Assembly: GCA_023700805.1 (NCBI GenBank)
Contig: JAMPYF010000001.1
Location: forward strand, 62,001-126,000
Direction: 5' to 3'
Length of the DNA: 64,000 bases
Source of the DNA: Sulfuritalea sp.
Lineage (GTDB): Bacteria > Pseudomonadota > Gammaproteobacteria > Burkholderiales > Rhodocyclaceae
The stretch's first letter is position 1, and the number at the start of each line of letters is the position of its first letter. A program made the translations under genes and the position numbers. The notes under the pieces are model-generated. The model was not told the origin of the DNA, made no database searches, and saw nothing but the letters and a program-made list of their open reading frames with translations. Positions 47,707 through 56,140 of this stretch are shown one piece after another.

Positions 47707-47734
47707 ATTCTAGCAGAATTGATTGATCCCTCAA
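47707..47734 (-). promoter_or_regulatory. Sigma-70 promoter of the mla operon
   Basis: On the minus strand TTGAGG (47734-47729) is 16 bases from TAGAAT (47712-47707). Transcription would start near 47700, 32 bases before mlaF. Confidence 0.55.
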
Positions 47735-47782
47735 TCGACTGCAGCCGGCGAAGAGCGGGGTAAACCCTGTCCAGAACCGAAA

Positions 47783-47809
47783 TTGGCCAACCCTGGTTTC
47801 CGCTATGAT
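47783..47809 (+). promoter_or_regulatory. Candidate promoter of the response-regulator gene
   Basis: TTGGCC (47783-47788) is 15 bases from TATGAT (47804-47809). The spacer is short, but the -10 is good and lies 30 bases before the TTG start. Confidence 0.4.
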
Positions 47810-47838
47810 GTTGAAATCAAATCGACCCATTTCCTCTC

Positions 47839-49320
47839 TTGACTGCGTCCAACGGCAAAACCGAGCTGCTGATTGTCGACGATGATCCCTTGATCGCCGA
47901 CGCGCTGGGCTATTTCCTGGGCCGCGACTACCTGGTAAGCACCGCCTCGACACGCGCTGAAGCGGTCGCGTTGCTGCGCTCCCGAAAGAAATCCCCAGCC
48001 CTGGCATTGATCGATCTCGGTCTGCCGCCGACGCCGCATCGGCCGGATGAAGGCTTTGCACTGATTGCGGACATCCTGGCACACGCACCGGACATTCGCA
48101 TCGTGGTCCTTTCCGGCCAGAGCGACGAGATCAACGCACGCCACGCGCGCGCGCTGGGCGCGACTGAATTTGTGGGCAAGCCGGCCGATCCGGAATATCT
48201 GCGCAAACTCATACATCGGGTGTTGTCATTCAGAGACACATCGACGGAGGTGGATGACGGTCTGATCGGTGAAAGCGCAGCGCTGCAAAAATTGCGCGCC
48301 CAACTCAGGCAGTTCGCGCATTCGCCATTTCCGGTCCTGATCGAAGGCGAATCGGGCAGCGGCAAGGAACTGGCCGCCACGGCATTGCACCGGCTGTCCG
48401 AGCGTGCCTCGAAGCCCTATCTGGCGCTCAACTGCGCCGCGATTTCGCCAAACCTGGTCGAGGCGACCCTGTTCGGTCACAGCAAGGGGGCATTTACCGG
48501 TGCCAACGGCCCGCGCGCCGGCTATTTCGAGGATGCGTCGGACGGCACGCTGTTTCTCGATGAAATCGGTGAATTGCCCCTCGATCTGCAGCCGAAACTC
48601 CTGCGTGTGCTCGAAAACGGCGAGTTCCAGCGCATCGGCGAGACTGCGGCACGACATTCATCGGCGCGCATCGTCACCGCTACCAATCGCGACCTCAAGA
48701 AGGAAGTCCGCGAAGGGCGCTTCCGCGCCGACCTCTACCACCGGCTTTCGGTGTTCACGGTGGCCATCCCGCCGCTGCGCGATCTCGGCGACGACGCCGT
48801 GCGCCTGCTGGAACATTTTCGCGCCGTCTACGCGGCACAGGCGGATTTGCCGCCGTTCCGGCTTACCGAAGCGGCGAAAAAGCGACTGTTGAATTACCCC
48901 TTCCCCGGCAACGTCCGCGAACTGCGCAATATCGCGATTCGCCTGACGACCAAGTGTGCCGGCAAGCAGGTCGACGTCAGCGACCTCGAAGGCGAGCTCG
49001 ATCTGGGCAATCACTCGCCGGCCGCCGGCGTACCGCCGGCACCGGCTTCAGCAAGCCTGGCGGAACTGGTGTCGATTGCCCTCAACGACATTCAGAGCCG
49101 TCACGACTTCAATCTCGATGCGACGCTTCATCTCTGGGAGCAGGCTTATATTGAAGCCGCGCAGCAGCTCGCCCATGACAACATGAGCCAGGCAGCCCGA
49201 CTGCTCGGCGTAAACCGCACCACGCTCTACAATCGCATCGACACGCTGGCCCGCGAAAACGAAGGCTCAGGGAAGGCTAACGCCGGCCTCATCGGCGTTA
49301 AACGCAGTGGCCATAACTAA
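47839..49320 (+). CDS. NtrC-type sigma-54 response regulator
   Basis: The 493-residue protein has a receiver domain (phospho-acceptor Asp59, Lys114), an AAA+ domain with Walker A GESGSGKE (170-177) and a canonical GAFTGA (217-222), and a C-terminal Fis-type helix-turn-helix (NMSQAARLLGVNRTTLYNR). It starts with TTG: the frame is closed by a stop at 47812-47814 and there is no ATG or GTG after it near the receiver domain. No partner kinase is adjacent. It precedes the pilus locus and may control it, though I see no sigma-54 promoter directly before it. The last 17 codons run through the first of two tandem hairpin repeats. Confidence 0.9.
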   Translation: MTASNGKTELLIVDDDPLIADALGYFLGRDYLVSTASTRAEAVALLRSRKKSPALALIDLGLPPTPHRPDEGFALIADILAHAPDIRIVVLSGQSDEINARHARALGATEFVGKPADPEYLRKLIHRVLSFRDTSTEVDDGLIGESAALQKLRAQLRQFAHSPFPVLIEGESGSGKELAATALHRLSERASKPYLALNCAAISPNLVEATLFGHSKGAFTGANGPRAGYFEDASDGTLFLDEIGELPLDLQPKLLRVLENGEFQRIGETAARHSSARIVTATNRDLKKEVREGRFRADLYHRLSVFTVAIPPLRDLGDDAVRLLEHFRAVYAAQADLPPFRLTEAAKKRLLNYPFPGNVRELRNIAIRLTTKCAGKQVDVSDLEGELDLGNHSPAAGVPPAPASASLAELVSIALNDIQSRHDFNLDATLHLWEQAYIEAAQQLAHDNMSQAARLLGVNRTTLYNRIDTLARENEGSGKANAGLIGVKRSGHN

Positions 49321-49382
49321 AATGCAACGAAGCGAAATTTTGAAGGCTGACACCGGCCTTAACGGTGTTAAACGCAGTGGCC
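49272..49382. repeat. Two tandem 41-base hairpin repeats, 70-base period
   Basis: Copies at 49272-49312 and 49342-49382 differ at five positions. Each has a six-base stem with a seven- or eight-base loop (ACGCCG/CGGCGT and ACACCG/CGGTGT), and one stem pair changes from G-C to A-T in both strands. The first copy encodes the end of the response regulator; the second is between the genes. Confidence 0.65.
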
Positions 49383-49436
49383 GCAAGCAAAAGCGCGCCA
49401 CATAGCAACAAGCCAAGGGATCGCCTGACCGACACG

Positions 49437-50990
49437 ATGTATCTCGACCATTTCGGACTTAACGAACCGCCCTTCCGCATTACGCCCCATACCGACTTCT
49501 TTTTCGACGGGGCCAATCGCGGTGCAACGCTCGACGCGCTGATCTATGCCATCACCCACGACGAAGGCATCGTCAAGGTCAGCGGCGAAGTCGGCAGCGG
49601 CAAGACCATGCTGTGCCGGGTGTTGATGGAACGCCTGCCGGAAAACGTGACCATCATCTATCTGGCCAATCCGTCCCTCTCGCGCGACGACATTCTCTAC
49701 GCCATCGCCGACGAACTGCGTCTTGAAGTACCCGACAATGCCCGCTCGTCAGTGGTCATGCGCGCCTTGCAGGATCACCTGATTCAATCCTTTGGCGAAG
49801 GACGGCAGGTAGTGGTGCTGATCGACGAAGCCCACGCCATGCCGGTGGAAACCCTCGAGGAAATCCGCCTGCTCTCGAATCTTGAGACGAACCGCAGCAA
49901 GCTGCTGCAACTGGTGCTGTTCGGCCAGCCCGAACTGAACGACGTGCTGGCCCGTTCCGACATGCGCCAGTTGAAGGAACGCATCACCCATAACTTCGGC
50001 CTGGAACCGCTGGTGCGTGACGACATCACCCACTACCTGGATTTCCGCATGCGCGCCGCAGGTTATCGCGGGCCCAGCGTATTCTCCCCGGCGGCGCTGA
50101 AATTGATTACCCAGAGCTCGCTCGGGCTCACCCGCCGCATCAACATTCTCGCCGACAAAGCCTTGCTCGCGGCCTTCTCCTCGGGAAGCCACCAGATAGG
50201 GTCGAAAGAAGTCCACGCCGCCATCCGCGACTGCGAGTTCAGCGATGCGACCTATGGCGGCAGGATGGCGCGCAAAACCAACACCACCGCGATCGCTGCC
50301 GTGCTGATCGTTGCTGTTCTGGCAAGCGTCCTCTGGCTGGCGCTGATGCGCAACGACGACGCTCCGCTGACTTCGATCACCGCCCCTGCGCACCCCCTCA
50401 GCAGTCCAATTGCTGTCGCCAGCCAGCCGGCCGAACCGATCGCAGTCCAGGCGGCCGCAGCCACCGCGCCGACAGGCTCTGCGCCGGTCGCCGCCGCCGC
50501 GGCAGCGGCCGTGGCACCAGCACCACCTGTTGCAGCCACTGCAGCTCCGGTTGCGCCCCCTCCCGTCGCGTCGCCCGCACCGCCCGCACCGCCCGCACCG
50601 CCCGCTCCACCCAGCGCGCCCCCGGTCGCCGCCGGGATGCCGGCGCCACCACCGCTGCCACCAGGCATCGGACCGCTGACCCGTGACCGGCTAGAAGCGG
50701 GACGTACCTGGCTGCAACAGCAGCCGGACGATCGCTGGTTCATTCAGATTTTTGACACGGCTGCCAGCCAGCATGGCGACGTCGAAACCCTGTTGCGCCG
50801 GCTCTCACGCGACAGCGCCGAAATGGGTAACATCCATGTCTATTACTCCGATCTCAGCGGCACGCCGCGCTATGGAGTCACCTACGGAGACTATTCAAGC
50901 TGGACGGCAGCGGTCACCGCGATGCGCGGCCTCCCCAAACTCCTGCGGACCACCAAACCCTACCCGCGGCAAGTCGTACGTTTGCGCTAG
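49437..50990 (+). CDS. mshM: ExeA/MshM-like AAA ATPase with C-terminal SPOR-type domain
   Basis: The 517-residue protein begins MYLDHFGLNEPPFRITP, the ExeA/MshM signature, with Walker A GEVGSGKT (50-57) and Walker B VVVLIDEAHAM. A transmembrane helix follows at about residue 280-300, then a long Ala/Pro linker, then a domain with WFIQIFDTAAS ... YYSDLSGTPRYGVTYGDY, typical of SPOR peptidoglycan-binding domains. It may help insert the secretin through peptidoglycan. The start at 49437 matches the family; an in-frame GTG at 49365 falls inside the repeat. Confidence 0.88.
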   Translation: MYLDHFGLNEPPFRITPHTDFFFDGANRGATLDALIYAITHDEGIVKVSGEVGSGKTMLCRVLMERLPENVTIIYLANPSLSRDDILYAIADELRLEVPDNARSSVVMRALQDHLIQSFGEGRQVVVLIDEAHAMPVETLEEIRLLSNLETNRSKLLQLVLFGQPELNDVLARSDMRQLKERITHNFGLEPLVRDDITHYLDFRMRAAGYRGPSVFSPAALKLITQSSLGLTRRINILADKALLAAFSSGSHQIGSKEVHAAIRDCEFSDATYGGRMARKTNTTAIAAVLIVAVLASVLWLALMRNDDAPLTSITAPAHPLSSPIAVASQPAEPIAVQAAAATAPTGSAPVAAAAAAAVAPAPPVAATAAPVAPPPVASPAPPAPPAPPAPPSAPPVAAGMPAPPPLPPGIGPLTRDRLEAGRTWLQQQPDDRWFIQIFDTAASQHGDVETLLRRLSRDSAEMGNIHVYYSDLSGTPRYGVTYGDYSSWTAAVTAMRGLPKLLRTTKPYPRQVVRLR

Positions 50991-51042
50991 GACGCTGGGT
51001 GATGACTGAAACTGAAGGAGTCAGACCAATTAAATCATTGAG

Positions 51043-51070
51043 TTGCGTCGCAAATATAACGTGTTATGCT
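51043..51070 (+). promoter_or_regulatory. Weak promoter candidate before mshL
   Basis: TTGCGT is 16 bases from TATGCT in an AT-rich gap of 119 bases. Matches are modest. Confidence 0.25.
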
Positions 51071-51109
51071 AACTTGTAGTTACATTGACATATCTGATCG
51101 GGGATCCGT

Positions 51110-52960
51110 TTGCGTCCACTCCTGATTCCGCCGTTCCCTGTTGCGCTGGCCGCCGGTCTGATGCTTTCGGCATGCAGCAGCATTCAGCCGCAGCCGCCGT
51201 CCGCCGGACACATAAACGCCGAGGCGCGGGTATCGCCAAATCCGGACATTCCGCTGCCGGTGGGTTCGACGGTCATGCTGGCCCGTCCCAAGGCGGCGGC
51301 AAAGGCCGAGTCCTACTCGGTTTCCGTGCGCAACATCGCCGTCCAGGATCTGCTCTTCGCCCTCGCCCGCGACGCCAAGATCAATGTCGATATCCATCCC
51401 GGCATCAACGGCATCGTCACCATCAATGCCATCGACCAGACGCTGCAACAAATCCTGACGCGCATAGCCAAGCAGGTCGACATGCGCTGGGAACTGGACG
51501 GTCCCAACCTTGTGGTGATGCAGGATTCACCCTTTCTGCGCAACTACAAGGTCGACTACGTCAACATGTCGCGCGACGTGAGCGGCACGGTTTCGATCAA
51601 CACGCAAATTGCGTCGACCAGCACCAGCGCCAGCGGCGGTGCCGCGAGCAGCGGTGGCGGGAACAATTCGAGCACCTCCGTCAAGAGTTCCGCGCAAAAC
51701 AATTTCTGGCAGTCGCTGGAAAAGAACCTGAAGGACATACTGCGCGAAAGCGACAAGATACTGCCGGAAGGATCGAGCGAGACCGTCATCGAGCGTTCCG
51801 ATCAGCAGGCCACTACCGGCACCGGCGCTCCGAGTGGAACTGCTTCCGCTCGATCAGGCAACCAGAGCGCCAGCCTGGCCGGCAGCCCCAACCCGGCCAG
51901 TTTGCAACAGCAGGGCACCACCGTGGTCAAGCGCACCACGTTCCGCGAAGCCGCCTCGATCATCGTCAATCCCGAAGCCGGCGTCGTGGTCGTGCGCGCG
52001 ACGGCCAGGCAGCATGAGAAGGTTCAGGAATATCTCGACCTGGTGCTGTTGAATGCGCGGCGGCAGGTCATCATCGAAGCCACCATCGCCGAGGTCAACC
52101 TGAGCGATCGCTATCAGCAGGGGATCAACTGGCAGAGCTTGCGCTCCCTGCGTCCGGGCGCTCCGCAAGCGGGATTCTCGATCGCCCAGAATCAGACCGG
52201 TCTACCCGTGCCGGACCCATTCGCCGCCGCGGCAGGCTCATTCACGGCGCCCACGCCATTCTCCTTCCTGCTCAATTACGTCGCGCCCGGCATGGGCATC
52301 TCCTCGACACTGAGCCTGCTGGAGACCTTCGGCAAGGTCAAAGTCCTGTCCAGCCCGAAGATCAGCGTGCTGAACAACCAGACGGCGATGCTCAAGGTCG
52401 TCAATAACGTGGTCTATTTTCTGATCAAGAACGACTCGACCACCACCACGACCGGCACCACCAACAACTTCACCTCCACACCCCAATCGGTGTCGGTGGG
52501 ACTGGTCATGAGCGTCACGCCGCAGATCAGCGAAAACGGCAGCATTCTGCTCAATGTGCGGCCCACCATTTCGAGCCTCCAGGGTGCCGGCAAGACCGAC
52601 CCGACCCCGGGACTCGCGGTTCCGAATGTCGTTCCCGAAATCCAGACGCGCGAAATGGAATCCATGCTGCGCCTGTCCGACGGGGAAGTCGCCGTGATGG
52701 GCGGGCTCATGGAAGACCGCGTCAATTACACGTCCAATGAGATACCCGGGCTGGGCGGCCTTCCCGGCATCGGCAATTTCTTCCGCAATCGCGACGACAC
52801 CAGCACCAAGACCGAACTGGTCATCTTCCTCAAACCCACCATCATTCGCGACCCCAGCATCAACGGCGACTATCGCAACTTTGCCACCCAGTTGCCGGGC
52901 AAGGAATTTTTTGCCAACAAGCCCGGGACCACCGAAACCCCGGGAGCAGACTCCCGATGA
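51110..52960 (+). CDS. mshL: Outer-membrane secretin MshL-like lipoprotein
   Basis: The 616-residue protein is a type II/IV secretin. A TTG start (51110) with GGGGAT just upstream gives a signal peptide with lipobox LSAC (residues 18-21). The N-terminal STN-like domain (SVRNIAVQDLLFALARDAKINVDIHPG) and secretin N-domain are followed by the C-terminal secretin domain (VLSSPKISVLNNQTAMLKV, VPEIQTREMES). A Ser/Gly/Asn-rich insert lies at about residues 165-270. It overlaps the mshN start as ATGA. Confidence 0.93.
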   Translation: MRPLLIPPFPVALAAGLMLSACSSIQPQPPSAGHINAEARVSPNPDIPLPVGSTVMLARPKAAAKAESYSVSVRNIAVQDLLFALARDAKINVDIHPGINGIVTINAIDQTLQQILTRIAKQVDMRWELDGPNLVVMQDSPFLRNYKVDYVNMSRDVSGTVSINTQIASTSTSASGGAASSGGGNNSSTSVKSSAQNNFWQSLEKNLKDILRESDKILPEGSSETVIERSDQQATTGTGAPSGTASARSGNQSASLAGSPNPASLQQQGTTVVKRTTFREAASIIVNPEAGVVVVRATARQHEKVQEYLDLVLLNARRQVIIEATIAEVNLSDRYQQGINWQSLRSLRPGAPQAGFSIAQNQTGLPVPDPFAAAAGSFTAPTPFSFLLNYVAPGMGISSTLSLLETFGKVKVLSSPKISVLNNQTAMLKVVNNVVYFLIKNDSTTTTTGTTNNFTSTPQSVSVGLVMSVTPQISENGSILLNVRPTISSLQGAGKTDPTPGLAVPNVVPEIQTREMESMLRLSDGEVAVMGGLMEDRVNYTSNEIPGLGGLPGIGNFFRNRDDTSTKTELVIFLKPTIIRDPSINGDYRNFATQLPGKEFFANKPGTTETPGADSR

Positions 52961-54342
52961 GCCTGTTGATGGACGCCCTGAAGAAGGCCGAACTGGCGAA
53001 GCGCCAGGGGCAGGGCGAAGACGCGGGTGATTCGCCGCAAGCCGAGCCGCCGGGGGAACTCTCGCTGCAACCGATTTACGACTCGAATCCGATCGAACCG
53101 GCGGCAAGCAATCCAGCCGCCCAGGATGAGCCTTCGGCAAACAAGCTGCCCCCGCTGGGCACCGACCTCGAAGAACTCGATGCGCGCTTTCTTGCCGAGG
53201 CTCAACAGGCCGCGGCCGCCCGACTGCGCACGACACCGCCGGCCATGACGCCCAAGACGGAAGCGCCGACGACTCAGCCCGCAGGGACGGACACGCCGCC
53301 CCGCGCGGCTGTTGCCGCGGACCCGCGTCGCCGACAGCCGGAACAGGCCACCCCGCAGGGCAAGGCGGCCGCGCAGAACCTGTTCGCCGCCAAACAGGCC
53401 GACAAGCCGCCGGCGCGAAAATCCTTTGCGATCGCCATTGGCGTGCTCACGGTCCTGTCCGTTTCCGCCATCGGCGGATACTTCTGGTGGCAATTGCAGC
53501 CGAAGAATACCTTGTTCGCCAGCCGCACCCCGCCGCCTCCTGCTGCGGCCATATCGGCGCCGGCCGCCGTGGCGCCAGCACCAACTCTCGCCACTGCGCC
53601 GGTCGGCATACCGGGGGCCGGCCAGCCCGCCACGCCGACGCCCGACGAAGGCGACGACGATGCGGCCCCGGTTGCGGCGCCCAAGGCGCCGACCAAGCCG
53701 CGGCGTGCCGCCGCTGCGACGGTACCGCGCGAGGCCGAGGCCGAAGGTCCGGTACGCGTAACCAAGGCGCCGCTGCAAGTCAATCCGGCACTGCTGCGCG
53801 GCTTCGATGCCTTCAACCGCGGGGAACTCACCCTGGCGCAGCTCGAATACGAACGCGCGCAGAAAGCCGACCCGCGCAATACCGACGCCCTGCATGGCCT
53901 GGCTGCCGTCGCCGTGCGCCAGGGCCGCCCCGACCAGGCCGAGTTCCTCTATCAACGCATCACCGAGGCCGACCCGCAGGATGCTGTGGCGCAGGCAGCG
54001 CTGATCAACCTGCGCGGACAGATCGATCCCAATGCCGCCGAGAGCCGCCTCAAATCGCTGGCGGCGGCGCAGCCCGAGCTCGCGGCGCCGCATTTTTCCC
54101 TGGGCAACCTGTATGCCCGCCATGGCCGCTGGAACGAGGCGCAACAGGCTTATTTCCGGGCCTACAGCGCCGAATCCGACAATCCCGACATCCTCTACAA
54201 CCTTGCGATCAGCCTCGAACATCTGCGCCAGAACAAACTCGCCGCGCAGTACTACAACCTGGCACTGGCCGCCGCGCAAAACCGGCCGGCTGGATTCGAC
54301 AAGACCCAGGCTGCTGCAAGACTGCGCGTCCTCCAGCCCTGA
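52957..54342 (+). CDS. mshN: MshN-like TPR protein
   Basis: The 461-residue protein begins MSLLMDALKKAELAKRQ, typical of MshN, has a transmembrane helix at 157-178, a Pro/Ala-rich periplasmic stretch, and C-terminal tetratricopeptide repeats (LRGFDAFNRGELTLAQLEYERA, HGLAAVAVRQGRPDQAEFLY, LYARHGRWNEAQQAYF). It probably organises the secretin or alignment complex. A near copy of the iterated 12-mer (53575-53586) lies in the linker (APAPTL). Confidence 0.88.
   Translation: MSLLMDALKKAELAKRQGQGEDAGDSPQAEPPGELSLQPIYDSNPIEPAASNPAAQDEPSANKLPPLGTDLEELDARFLAEAQQAAAARLRTTPPAMTPKTEAPTTQPAGTDTPPRAAVAADPRRRQPEQATPQGKAAAQNLFAAKQADKPPARKSFAIAIGVLTVLSVSAIGGYFWWQLQPKNTLFASRTPPPPAAAISAPAAVAPAPTLATAPVGIPGAGQPATPTPDEGDDDAAPVAAPKAPTKPRRAAAATVPREAEAEGPVRVTKAPLQVNPALLRGFDAFNRGELTLAQLEYERAQKADPRNTDALHGLAAVAVRQGRPDQAEFLYQRITEADPQDAVAQAALINLRGQIDPNAAESRLKSLAAAQPELAAPHFSLGNLYARHGRWNEAQQAYFRAYSAESDNPDILYNLAISLEHLRQNKLAAQYYNLALAAAQNRPAGFDKTQAAARLRVLQP
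53575..53586 (+). repeat. Iterated 12-mer, copy 9 (11 of 12)
   Basis: CCAGCACCAACT in the mshN linker, read as APAPTL. Confidence 0.5.
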
Positions 54343-54402
54343 ACGGCTTTCGGGCGCCACGGGACTTGCCCTCGCAGGCAGATGCAGGATAATGATGCTC
54401 GT

Positions 54403-56106
54403 ATGAATTCGCCAACCACCCGCCGACCCATTGGCCAGATTCTCATCACGCAGGGCGTGATCAGCGAAGATCAACTTCGCATCGCCCTGCTGGAGCAGAT
54501 GAAGTCCAACCAGCCGGTCGGCAAGCTGCTGGTTTCCCTGGGTTTTGTCTCCGAGGCCACGCTGCGCGATGCGCTCGGCGAGTCGCTCGGCCACAAGGCC
54601 GTCGACCTCGCCAACTCGATCGTCGATCCCGACGCGCTGCGCATGGTGCCGCGCGACTTGGCCAAACGGCACCTGTTCCTCGCGCTCAGCTATTCGCAGC
54701 GCGAACAACGGCTCAAGATCGCCACCGCCGATCCCAACGACATCGTCGCGCTGGACAAGCTGCGGACGCTGATTCACCCGGAACTGGTCATCGAAACCCT
54801 GCTCGCCGGCGAATCGGAAATTGCCCGCGCCATCGACCAGTATTACGGTCACGAGTTGTCGATCGACGGCATCCTGCACGAAATCGAGACCGGCGAAATC
54901 GACTACCGCAGCCTGTCGGCTTCGCTCGACGAATACAGCCAGCCGGTGGTGCGCCTGGTAGACGCGCTGCTCACCGACGCCGTCAAGCACGATGCCTCCG
55001 ACGTGCACTTCGAGCCGGAAGCCAGCTTCCTGCGCATCCGCTACCGCATCGACGGCATCCTGCGCCAGATCCGCGCCCTGCACAAAACCTACTGGGCGGC
55101 CATGGCGGTACGCATCAAGGTGATCAGCGGCATGAACATCGCCGAGACCCGCGCGCCGCAGGACGGCCGCATCTCGATCAACATCAGCGGCCGCGCCGTC
55201 GATTTCCGCGTCGCCTCGCAACCGACCATCCATGGCGAGAACATCGTCCTGCGCATCCTCGACCGGCAGAAAGGCATCGTGCCGCTCGACAAGCTGGGCC
55301 TCGACGACCATCAAATGGGCCTGATGAAGCTGATGGTGGCGCGCCCGGAGGGCATCATCCTGGTCACCGGCCCGACCGGCAGCGGCAAGACCACCACGCT
55401 CTATTCGGTGCTCAACCACATCAACGAAGAGGGCGTGAACATCATGACCCTCGAAGACCCGGTCGAGTACCCGATGGCCATGATCCGCCAGACCTCGGTG
55501 GCGGAATCGGCCAAGCTCGACTTTGCCAACGGCATACGCTCGATGATGCGCCAGGATCCGGACATCATCCTGGTCGGGGAAATCCGCGACGCCGACACCG
55601 CGGAAATGGCTTTCCGCGCCGCCATGACCGGACACCAGGTGTATTCGACGCTGCACACCAACTCGGCGCTGGGCGCCATCCCGCGCCTGCTCGACATCGG
55701 CGTGCTGCCCGACATCATGGCCGGCAACATCATCGGCATCATCGCGCAACGCCTGGTGCGCCGCCTGTGCACCCATTGCCGCAAACCCTATCCCGCCGAA
55801 TCCCACGAATGCAAGCTGATCGGCGTGGTCAGCGGCCAGCCGGCACCGATTCTGTACCGTGCCGCCGGCTGCGACCACTGCGAATACCAGGGCTACCGGG
55901 GCCGCATTGCAATCTTGGAAATGCTGCGCCTCGATCACGACCTCGATGACCTGATCGCCCGCCGTGCGACCCAGCGCGAGATTCGCAACCTGGCGCTCGA
56001 CAAGGGCTTTCGCCCCCTCTCGGATGACGGCTTGCGGCGCGTGCTCGACGGCACCACATCGATCGAGGAAGTCGGACGCGTGATCGACCTGACGGAGCGG
56101 ATGTAG
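54403..56106 (+). CDS. mshE: Pilus assembly ATPase MshE-like, with N-terminal MshEN domain
   Basis: The 567-residue GspE/PilB-family ATPase has an N-terminal MshEN domain with tandem RPIGQILITQGVISEDQL and PVGKLLVSLGFVSEATL motifs, which bind c-di-GMP in Vibrio MshE. Walker A is GPTGSGKTT (323-331), with the Asp box MTLEDPVEYP and His box TLHTN. A zinc motif CTHC ... CDHC is near residues 460-500. It powers pilus extension. I choose 54403 over 54382 because of the AGGAT site upstream. Confidence 0.93.
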   Translation: MNSPTTRRPIGQILITQGVISEDQLRIALLEQMKSNQPVGKLLVSLGFVSEATLRDALGESLGHKAVDLANSIVDPDALRMVPRDLAKRHLFLALSYSQREQRLKIATADPNDIVALDKLRTLIHPELVIETLLAGESEIARAIDQYYGHELSIDGILHEIETGEIDYRSLSASLDEYSQPVVRLVDALLTDAVKHDASDVHFEPEASFLRIRYRIDGILRQIRALHKTYWAAMAVRIKVISGMNIAETRAPQDGRISINISGRAVDFRVASQPTIHGENIVLRILDRQKGIVPLDKLGLDDHQMGLMKLMVARPEGIILVTGPTGSGKTTTLYSVLNHINEEGVNIMTLEDPVEYPMAMIRQTSVAESAKLDFANGIRSMMRQDPDIILVGEIRDADTAEMAFRAAMTGHQVYSTLHTNSALGAIPRLLDIGVLPDIMAGNIIGIIAQRLVRRLCTHCRKPYPAESHECKLIGVVSGQPAPILYRAAGCDHCEYQGYRGRIAILEMLRLDHDLDDLIARRATQREIRNLALDKGFRPLSDDGLRRVLDGTTSIEEVGRVIDLTERM

Positions 56107-56140
56107 CCGCACCGCATCGCACCTACAGACCCGATTGACC

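Noticed and set aside
49272-49382. Resemblance of GTTAAAC in the tandem repeats to an integron attC core (GTTRRRY)
   Set aside because: The inverse core does not match fully, the stem is much shorter than attC, and no integrase or cassette-like genes are present.
50440-50680. Simple-sequence repeat (GCACCGCCC units) as a possible contingency locus
   Set aside because: It is a Pro/Ala linker in mshM with only three exact nine-base units, which is usual for such linkers in high-GC genomes.
51085-51090. Perfect TTGACA as a -35 before mshL
   Set aside because: The expected -10 position would fall at or past the mshL start and reads GTTGCG.
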